Part shown: positions 1 through 8,800 of the stretch, piece after piece | Numbering within the stretch: the first letter of the stretch is position 1 | Layout: every line of letters starts with the position of its first letter | Source: Pelargonium nanum | Taxonomy: Eukaryota; Streptophyta; Magnoliopsida; Geraniales; Geraniaceae | Assembly (NCBI GenBank): GCA_036897485.1 | Contig: JAYMTF010001513.1 | Location: forward strand, 1-22,965 | Length of the DNA stretch: 22,965 nucleotides | Direction of reading: 5' to 3' | Notes under the pieces: model-generated | The model's input: only the letters and a program-made list of their open reading frames with translations | What the model was told of the DNA's origin: nothing | Databases searched by the model: none | Made by a program: the position numbers and the translations under genes

Positions 1-296
1 ATGATCGGGCTGAAGATCACGAACAGCGGGGTCGCCAGCGCAAGCCCAATGAGGGTCACCAGGAGGGTGAACCCGGACAGCGCCAGCAGAGTGCCCCCCA
101 CCGGCAGCCCGGTTAGCACGGCCAGGACCTGCCCGGCCGTGGGGCCGTTCTCCGGGAGGAAGTTCTTGACCCCGCCGCCGCTGCCGTCGAAGCGGTGCTG
201 GTGCTGCGGGTGCACCTGGAGCTGGTGCCCGTGGGTTCGGTCGGCGACGCGGTCGGCGACGCGGTCGGCGAGAGTACGGTCGCGTTCGGTGGCCAT
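1..296 (-). CDS. OLEO: Oleosin, N-terminal 98 residues (gene cut by window edge)
   Basis: Oleosins coat seed oil bodies, with a long hydrophobic hairpin sunk in the triacylglycerol core. Reading leftward from the ATG at 296-294, the frame is open to the window edge (98 codons). Residues 1-56 are the polar N-terminal arm, rich in Arg, His and Gln, with the tetrapeptide ADRV in tandem. From about residue 57 the chain is hydrophobic and matches the oleosin central domain ([17 protein letters not shown]). Residues 90-97 are the first half of the proline knot, P-x5-S-P; the last Pro and the C-terminal half lie outside the window. This ATG is the first in frame and has no competitor. The coding DNA is very GC-rich, unlike the rest of the window, which explains several long spurious frames here. 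By position it is the likely counterpart of the oleosin next to RST1 in Arabidopsis (inference). Family assignment is close to certain. Confidence 0.96.
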   Translation of the reverse strand, partial: MATERDRTLADRVADRVADRTHGHQLQVHPQHQHRFDGSGGGVKNFLPENGPTAGQVLAVLTGLPVGGTLLALSGFTLLVTLIGLALATPLFVIFSPI

Positions 297-392
297 AACT
301 GGAGATGTATTGCACACAATGTGTTTGTAGAAAGTTGTAAATGAGAGAGGAGCTAAATTGTTGTGTACTGTAGAGTGTAGAGTTGAGGGTGG

Positions 393-400
393 TTTTAAAA
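393..400 (-). promoter_or_regulatory. TATA-like box of the oleosin gene
   Basis: The motif TTTTAAAA lies about 97 bp upstream of the oleosin ATG, in a pyrimidine-rich setting on the minus strand. The spacing suits a TATA box with a short 5' leader. It is not a perfect TATAAA and the transcription start is unknown. Confidence 0.45.
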
Positions 401-423
401 AGGGAGAGGAGGAGCGAGAAGGC

Positions 424-431
424 GACACGTA
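424..431 (-). promoter_or_regulatory. ABA-response element (ABRE) in oleosin promoter
   Basis: On the minus strand this reads TACGTGTC, an exact match to the ABRE consensus YACGTGKC bound by ABI5-type bZIP factors. It lies about 24 bp upstream of the TATA-like box. ABREs near the TATA box are typical of late seed-maturation genes. Confidence 0.6.
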
Positions 432-457
432 AGAGGAGAGATGGCAAGAGGAGGGTG

Positions 458-463
458 TGCATG
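458..463 (-). promoter_or_regulatory. RY element (CATGCA), proximal
   Basis: The minus strand reads CATGCA, the core of the RY motif recognised by the B3-domain seed regulators ABI3, FUS3 and LEC2. It lies about 58 bp upstream of the TATA-like box and close to the ABRE, the pairing usual in oleosin and storage-protein promoters. Confidence 0.55.
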
Positions 464-558
464 AGGAACAAGTTTCAGGGAGGGCTGGGATCGAGAACAT
501 AACCTTTATAATGAGACCAAAATAAAAGGTTAGTTTGGGAAGCTTTGTGTTGCCACAT

Positions 559-564
559 TGCATG
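559..564 (-). promoter_or_regulatory. RY element (CATGCA), distal
   Basis: A second CATGCA core on the minus strand, about 95 bp further upstream of the oleosin gene. A six-base core occurs often by chance. Its value comes from the pairing with the first copy and the ABRE. Confidence 0.45.
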
Positions 565-2423
565 TTGTTTTGAGGAACTGTGATGTGTTGTGCTCTTTAG
601 GTGCGAACAGGTGGTGCTGGGTTTGGGCTTGTTTTCGGAACCGACACCGAATCCTATGAGTTCTCTCTCTCTCTTACTTTTGTCTCTGTGTCCGCTGTGA
701 CTGAATTTAAGTTTGAGTGAGTGTTTGATACCACCTAGATATTGCAATAGATGGATTTGCATATATAATAGACTCACTTAGCTGCTTTTATTAATTCATA
801 TACTAGTATGTTAATTCACAACATCAATCTAGTGCATATAACTTATACTCCGTATTAAACTTTTAGTGGAAGACTGACTGTGTGTTTGAGAATAAAGATT
901 TCATTTGAGAAGTTAGATTTTAGTGTTGGGGATAGTTTTAGAATTCGGATTTTGGTCAAATTCAATTGTGTTTAGAATATTACTTAAAGTTACAATGTGA
1001 TATTTCAAATGACAATTTTTATCTTATTATATGATATTTTATAATTTCTTAATAGTATATTTGTATTTTAAATACAACATTTTAAATCAATCAAATACAT
1101 GTTCTCAAATGCAACTTAATGATTTTTGTGTACTTATAATTATTGTGACAATGTCGAAAATTCTAGTCGCAACTACTATATATTTCGTTGATGATTCGAA
1201 TTTGTGATGGATGTACGACGAAATTAAGATATTGATGTTATCTTTGTCTATATATAACAATTTGCGAGTACCTCATTTGTCGCTGCTATATGGTGTAAGT
1301 TTGTGATAGACATATGTCTTGTCACTAAATGCATAGCAAGACGCATAAGTGAGTTACGATGTGTTTATACGTTGCTATAGTTGTCACAAAATAACGACAT
1401 TTGAAACACTATTATGAGCTTATGGCCTAATAATATTAATAACACCACCACTATCTAACAACAACAATTTTGGAAGATTATGACGGTTAAAATTGGTTTT
1501 CTATGGAAAATCCAATGGCATTAAGTCTTATTTTTGGAAATTCCAAATGTTTCAAAAGTTCACAATTTGGGAAAACTCGAACTCAACCCAACCGACCCGC
1601 ACATGCACTAGCACTAAGCCCAATCCAACTTGGACCCGCAATTAACGTGACATATTTCATCGACATGAACCATCATATATAACGTATATTTGTAGGTCAA
1701 GACCCAAATTGTCATACTAGCTCCATGCAATGTGACAAGTCGTTTTCCCAGTAGGGCTCAAGCCCAAGAACATTGAGTAATCTAGGAAATAACTTTTAGT
1801 TCATAACAACTCACTGCATGGAGTAAAATGTTGTTTATGTGACACATTTTATGTTGGAATATCATTATTATAAAGTTCTTAAAGCTCGTCTATTAAAAGA
1901 TATAAGAAAAACGTCAATTTTATGTTCCAGGTTGTTTAGATCTGGTATTGGAGTAGTCAAAAACATATATTGCTCTTTCAAACACAACCATAAGGATAAA
2001 TTGTAAGGTGTCCGAATAATTAACCAACAAAAGTATTGTTTTTTACTTTGGTAAAAGTTTTGGAACCCGTTTGCTTATAACTCCAACTTCACGAAACTCT
2101 GAAGCAAGTATTTCATTTGTGGTGTTATAGTGCTTTCATGACTTCAAAATCACGCGAATGACACATGGTTTCCCTCGTTAAAATTGTGCTCGTGATGTCA
2201 TGTCATATCCAAAAATCAATGGGAGAAACAATACTCTATAGTTGGTCAAAGTGATGATTAACACAAATCAAAGAGACAACAAATGTCATCATGAATTCGA
2301 TAGGCAAAGTGCTGATAATACTTAAGGTATGAAGAGAGTGATGTGTAATTCAAGTTAGACTTAGAAAGGGACAAAGAAATGAATTAAATTCAAGAAATAA
2401 AGAGACCAAATTGTGAGTGGAGT
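565..2423. other. Intergenic DNA between oleosin and RST1
   Basis: AT-rich non-coding DNA separating two genes transcribed away from each other. No frame here has family-like protein content or a splice structure. It contains a short CT run near 662-674, a possible inverted-repeat element at 1143-1389 (listed separately), and otherwise nothing I can name. The hAT-like MITE listed separately follows at 2424. Confidence 0.7.
1143..1389. mobile_element. Possible MITE-like inverted-repeat element
   Basis: TTGTGACAA at 1143-1151 is mirrored by TTGTCACAA at 1381-1389. With short gaps, the arms also share TAG-CAAC motifs further in. The interior has a perfect 12-bp palindrome, AGACATATGTCT, near 1310. 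About 247 bp with terminal inverted repeats fits a non-autonomous DNA transposon, but I found no clear target-site duplication, so this is tentative. Confidence 0.35.
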
Positions 2424-2601
2424 TAGAGGTGGCAAATTTTTTGGTCGGGTTAAGTTTCAAGTTTTAGAGATAAAACACATTTTTTTTTTGCGGATATACC
2501 CCATCCGAGCCCTTTTTTCAAGTTGATAAACTCAGACCCGAATCCGCCAAAAATGGGTTGGGTTTGGTACCCGGCGAGTCAGGTCCATTTTGTTAGCTCC
2601 A
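2424..2601. mobile_element. hAT-like MITE upstream of RST1
   Basis: The left end reads TAGAGGTGGCAAA and the right end is its imperfect inverse, TTTTGTTAGCTCCA (about 11 of 16 positions pair). Flanking 8-bp direct repeats AGTGGAGT (2416-2423) and AGTGCAGT (2602-2609) match at 7 of 8 positions; this length is the hallmark of hAT insertion. The 178-bp body is non-coding, with GGGT-rich stretches inside both ends. The TAGAGGTGGCAA end is a form I recall from many plant genomes. It ends about 200 bp before the RST1 start codon, so it lies in the promoter or 5' leader. Confidence 0.7.
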
Positions 2602-2702
2602 AGTGCAGTGAAGTGTGAGACCCAAAAACCCGTCCAAACCCGAACCCGAATTGCCAACACCACTGACGACGCCGTTTCACTTGCCATAGCACTGGACAGA
2701 CA

Positions 2703-2735
2703 ATGCTCGTCTCTGCTACTCTCCGTAGACCGTAA
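2703..2735 (+). other. Possible upstream ORF in the RST1 leader
   Basis: A 10-codon frame ([10 protein letters not shown]) begins with ATG at 2703 and ends with TAA 68 bp before the RST1 start, in a different frame. It matters only if transcription starts upstream of 2703, which the sequence does not show. The RST1 start has a much stronger plant context (AACAATGG). Confidence 0.3.
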
Positions 2736-2803
2736 TTGTGCTTTGTCTTTCCGTCTTCAGACTTCAGTTCCAGTTCGCAGCACACACTCAGCTCCCTGCA
2801 ACA

Positions 2804-5800
2804 ATGGACTCATACACTCCCTTACTCGAGAAAACCAGAGTGCCCCAACCCTCGCTCCAGAAATTCGCAGTCATCTCAATCTTCTCGAAGCTTCGATCCG
2901 CTCCTGATTACTTGGACCCGGATTCCGGACCCGGCAGAGACGCCATCTCTCAATGCCTCCAATCCACCTCCTCCGCCGTCGTCGATCAGTCAGTTCGCGA
3001 GCTGTGCCGCCTCGTAACCGACTCCAAAATCGACGCCTCTCGCGGTTTCCTGGAGCTTCAGTCCGCGCTCGAAGGATCGCTCCCCCGCTACGTCGACGTT
3101 TTTGTCAAGGGACTGGGCTTTCTCGCCCGGTTCGAATTCCAGAAGAGTAATGGCTCGTGGCGGGTCGGTTCGCCGGAGAATCACCCCTTTGTTAAGGTCA
3201 GTCGTTGGCCGTCTCTGGTTGTGTGGGTGTATGGAGTTATATATTTGACATTTGAATCCCATTTTGGTGAATTTGGAATTATTTTTTTATTTACTGTTTT
3301 TAATTTGGTATTTTTGAATTTTGACTTCTGTTTGAAATTTATTGGTTGGCTAAAGAATTGTAAATCATGATATCAAGTTCAGTCTCAAATCAGCTTAGAC
3401 GAATTTAAGCGTTAATGTAGTGAAAGTTTCATGGTTACAGGTGCTTTCATGCCGAACCGAGGTCCAGTCAGAGCTTGTGCGACAAGTTATACTGTTTATG
3501 GCTCAGAATAGGCACCTTTGGATGGTGGAAGTTTGCCAATTCTTGAGACCCTTCTTGAGTTATTCAATTTTGCGAATACCCTTTTCGGATTCATTGTCAT
3601 CATCCTTTGCGAGGCAGTTGATATCATCGATCACATCACTATGTTGCTCACTTCCTAATGAGGCAATGCCCATTTTCAAGTTATTGATGGGGTGCCTCAA
3701 ATATTTTCCATGCAAGAATACTGAAGTAAGTTCATTTATCTGATGTGTACACTAGCTTAATTATCTAGTGCAGTATAATGGTGATGATAGATTTTTCACC
3801 TGCTCTGTTTCATTTTGATTTTGAGACTAATGGGTTCAGTGTAACTTCATACTAACAATCTTATGAATGGTAAAAAATTATCAGGACTTGAGAAACTACA
3901 ACTATTTGGTAGAATGCATGGTGGACGCATACACTGTGGTTTTGAGATACTTTGTTGAAACCAAATTGGTATGTAATCAAAACTTCTTATCAATGCCCCT
4001 TGAACTTTGAAGTAGAATTTGTCATGCTCGTTTTGTATGGTTCCCTACAATCCTGCTTTCAAAATAAACTGTTGAGTTTATAATAGGAATTTGATGACAT
4101 TATCATTTCATTGCCTTTTTTTATAGTTATCTTTATCGTTTATGTTAGCAGCTGATTAGAGAGGCTCAACTATGCAGTGTGGAACTTTTAGAGGCCATCC
4201 TTTCACTATGTACGTCTCTTAAGTGGCACCCTGGTGGCTGTGAGCCTTTTGTTGAGCTGTCAAAACATTTGGTGGTGGTCCAGAAGGATATAGGGTTACA
4301 GTATATTCACGAGTTATCATCGGTTATACTGTCCTTATTTACTATCCTCATCCAGTCTGAGCTTGAGCATGAACAACTCTCTATATTGAAGCTCCTCCTC
4401 CTCATCTTGAAGTGGAAAAGCGAAAATGGTATGCTTGACTTAATTTTCTACAGAAGAAGTTAACTTATTTTGGTCTTATGGAATGCACTCCGAGTATCTT
4501 ACTTATATAATAGGTAAAGGTTGCTCTAGGTTTCAAGGCAATGTCACTTTGTAATAATCCTGTTACATGCATGCATATTTTCTTTTCCCTTTTATAGCAT
4601 AAAGTTATGATGAATAACATGACATTGCATCCACTAATCACTTGTATTATGGGCAAACTCTTGTCTCTTGCTACTACTTTTAATGGACCATTGACCATTG
4701 CATGAGGCTTAACAACCATAGGTTCTTCAATATTCATCAGTTATTTTATGAGCTAGCATGACCTTAGATATGTTTTTGAACTCTAGTACATGCTCTAGAT
4801 AGAAATACGAGCTTTATGAGGGAAAAAGTCTGGCTATAGTACTTCATTTTCTCGAGTAAGTATTCTGTTTTGAAAGTGTATGGCTTTTGACCTCTTGAGA
4901 AAATAATTGGGCATTCACTCAACTTAAGTTTTTATATCATAGAAAGTTTAACATGATATTAGAGCTAGTTTGATCTTGGGTTTGTGTTGCCTCTCCGCGT
5001 AATTTTTGATCCATGTGCAGAGCATACCTGCAAGTGAGAGGGAGTGTTGAAATATTCATATTGAAAGAGTGGATTTTTGAGACTGCTGTATATGCTAGTG
5101 CCCCCCTACCCACTTAAATGCTTAAGCTTTAAGGGTCGAGCAAAGTTTAACAACTCTTATTAGTCACTACTTGAATAAATTTGTAGTAACCATGATTGAC
5201 CCACTATGGTTTTCATTTTGAATTTGAATGATCTCATCATTATATCTTCCCTGCCGTATTATAAACTAATTTATATAAATGAATAATGATCTCCACAGTG
5301 TTATGTTAGCATTGCCTTATTTTATTTACTTATATTCCGCTTTTGAAGTGTACAATATTGTATTTGCTTCTGTAGAGTACATGACTGATAGAACTACATG
5401 CGCTTTGAGTGAAGAGCTTTTATTCTTATTTCCTGTCATCAACTTGATGTCGTCTCCTTCAAAGTCTGTTAAAGGAGCTGCAACCGAGTTGCTTGTTATC
5501 CTGGAAATGCTCTCAGTAAAACTGTTGACGGCGTCGAATAGTGGATGCTCCTTAGAAGTTGGATTTCCATCAATCAGTAAACCTGGTTGTATTGTTTTTA
5601 GGCTTTTGCGACATCTGTGGTTTCAGGTTTATATTTGATTCCTTCTGTATGAAATTCTTATGTTCAGGCTTTTTATTGGTCATTTGTAGACTTACAAAAA
5701 ATGCTAGATATATGATGTTAGACAGAATAATTGCAGCGCTTGACTATGCTATGTGTGATCAGTATATTACTAGTTATAATCACTGAGTAATATTTCCCAT

Positions 5801-8800
5801 TCTTTAGACGTGCTAATGTCCAACATGTTTATTTTCTCTCCGTATTGGATTGTGAAGGAAGAGGTGCTCAACGTTTTGGAGTTAAGAATACAAAATGTAA
5901 CTATAACTAGCATATGATGGTGGGAGTTTCTAAAAACTTTTTGTGCTCTGTTTGTCAGGATGAATCCTCATCTTCCATTTTCTTTCTAAGGCTTTCTTCC
6001 ACTAGTAAATTTGTTGACAAAGTAATGCACGATGAACCGAGATCTTGGGCTTCTCAATTAAGAGAATACTCTTCATGGATTGTTGATAGACAAAAGAATT
6101 CCTTACCTGTGTCTCATACTCTACAGTTATTTTTAACTGGTAAGACATTTTAATTCCAAGTTTCACACCAAGTAGTAAACTAGCAATAAGGAGTGGCCTG
6201 GTCTGATAAACCCTGCTGTTTGTACTTACAGAAATGCCTCTACTACTCGGTGCAATTAGTGGTGTAATGGTGATGCATCAGTCATCCGGGAGTTCTTATG
6301 TAGATTCCTTGGCTGCTATTGGTAATATGGATCCTAAAATAGGAGTGACATTGTTGTTGACCATTCTATTTTTCAATAACATGTTTGCCAGAAATGACAT
6401 AATTCGCCGTGATATGTTGGTGAGCTTTCCTTTTTATTCTAGACCCACTTCTCTGTTACCTTATGTAGGTCACACTCTCTTTTCCTTTCTGTCCTATCAT
6501 TTGTCACTATTATCTACTTTTCTTTTGTTCAATTATTTGTGCAGCTTAAACTTTTGGGAATGCTTCCATCTCTTGCCTCACACACTATGATGGTTCCACT
6601 GGTAGTTCAGACTATCCTGCCTATGCTTAACAAGGATTCAAAATTGTGTGTACTACGTACCTTTGCGGCTTTCTTTGTCATATGTTTAATATGTATTTTC
6701 AAGTTAGAAATATTTCTATCGTCCAACCATGATGCACTCTTTTCCATGGCAATCATAGTTATCTCGTTAATTCCTTCACCCTACTGGACTTTGACATAGT
6801 CACTTGAAGATTTTTAAATTTCTCTCTTTGTTATAACTGGAAAAAGACCTGTGTTAAATATGGCATTGTATGTTGTGGCTTTATGTTATTTTTCATATGT
6901 AGTAAATTGAAGCAGTACTCTATATATGTTAAACTGGATCTCACTCTTATGGAAAATATTATTAAGGTATCCAGTAGCCTTCAAATTGTTTTGTGTATAA
7001 GGAAGCAATATTCTGTTAATGTTGATTTGGTTAATAGTAACAACGTTTAAGTGTCTTCACTTGTTTTAAGGATTTTTTTTTGCTGGTACTAATGGCTCTT
7101 ATTTCGTATCCAGAGTGCTACATGCTACGGCCACTCGTTTGCTTTGCCAGACCTGGGAGATCAATGACCGTGCCTTTGGGAGTTTGCAGGTAAGTTGTCA
7201 TTGTGCTACATGCTATGTAACTCATGATTTGAAGGATGCTACATCTCTCTTTCTCTCTCCTCCTCCAAAAAAAATCTCATGCTATAGGAAAGTTCAGTAT
7301 TGATTGTCTTAACCAAGCGTTGGGTATATTGAAGTGTCCTCCTGGAAGAAAATAATGATCTTGAGAGTTGAGACTACTTTCTCCATTTTGTGTACAAGCA
7401 GTGTGACTGAAAGTTAATTTAGATGTTTCTTAGAGCTTTGTTTGTGGATATACCAAATGTGAAATTGGAGTGGCATGTTGTATGAGACATATGTTTTACT
7501 TTGCTTATATGACAACAAAGATATTCTTGAACTGTTTTTTTTCCCCTTCCTGCTAAACCATTAGAATTAATGGTGAGATGAAATGTCCTTCCCAACTACA
7601 CATTCAAAACCTTTTTTAATCGTTACATGTGCTCATTGTTCAGTTATAGCTTTGTACTATTTTAATTCTGCTTCGCCCGTTATCAACATTTAGGGTTTGC
7701 TACTCCCAAAAGTATTCACTGAAGTCACGTCAGAAAGGAATATCTGCATAAGTAAGGCTGCTTCTGTTCGTGACATTTGTAGAAAAAATCCGGATAGGGG
7801 TGTGGATCTTATCTTGTCTGTATCGGTATGGATTTCTCAGGAACTGTTTTTTCCTTGCCGTGTCATGTGTGTACAGTTCTAAGCTCTTCATTCTTAAATC
7901 AACAGGCTTGCATTGAGAGTACAGATCCTTTAGTTCAAGCTCTTGGTTTTCAAAGTCTTTCCCATCTTTGTGAAGCTGATGTAATTGGTAATCTTGATAA
8001 TAGTGTTGACAAGATATTGATCTATTTTATATTTGGCAACACCCTTAATTTAAAGTCTTCTTCCTCTTCACTTATTGAAGATATCTTATTTAATATTTAT
8101 TCATGTGGGGGGTGGGACTGGGGGAATTCAAATTTATTGGGAGGGTTTGAGTTCTGATTTAGTCGGTGGACAAGGTCAGCTGTTCACAAGGCATCTCAAT
8201 ACTAAGTGTGATAAACTTTATGTAAAATACCTAGTTTTAATCAGTGAGGAGATATAAAATCATGTAATGCAGTGCACTTTTCCCATGCTTCAAAATGAGC
8301 AACAGGCTCTACTGCAAGTCTCATGGTGCTTTGGTTTCTTATTGCCGGAGTTCTAGGTTCAAGAATGGCATTTATGACTCATCTGAGTGAAGCAAGCGAG
8401 TCATCAGTGAGCACGTGCCCTACTGTTTGTTGAGAGTAATGCCTTATAGCAGAGTTCTAGTGTTGAGGGGTTGAGGCTTGACTGCATCATATGTTTGTTG
8501 CAAGATGACGAATATTCTCTCCATAGTTTGTCTATGTCCAAAGGACAAATCTGTTACAATATGGGCCCACTATTTGCATATATTGCCCAAGTTTATCAAT
8601 TATCAAACTGACACAATATGGAACTCAACCCATGCCCATGCTATACTCAAATTATGGCAACTCAGTATGTTGATTAGGTTGTTGGAGAATAAGTATAATA
8701 TAAGCTGTTTGTTTGGGTAGATCTGGGCTATTCAGCTGCATCTGGTGGACATTTATAATAGACTACTCTTTATAAATCTTTCGAAATCGTGTATTTAACA

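Noticed and set aside
1-330. GC-rich opening segment looks like bacterial contamination, with long frames on both strands
   Set aside because: The minus-strand frame from 296 gives an unmistakable oleosin with hairpin and proline-knot start. The plus frame and the 113-319 frame are shadows of it.
475-777. 100-codon minus-strand frame
   Set aside because: It overlaps the oleosin promoter motifs, has low-complexity content and no family resemblance or splice support.
2590-3262. Several overlapping frames around the RST1 first exon, including one starting upstream at 2738
   Set aside because: Only the frame from the ATG at 2804 matches RST1. The 2738 start is a GTG, so it is just the same frame extended upstream into the leader.
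4465-4737. 90-codon minus-strand frame in RST1 intron 4
   Set aside because: It lies wholly inside an intron, does not resemble any protein family and has no retroelement coding motifs.
8340-8400. Possible second SINE in RST1 intron 11, from a GGTTCAAGAAT B-box-like motif
   Set aside because: No A box at the right distance, no A-tail and no flanking duplication could be found.
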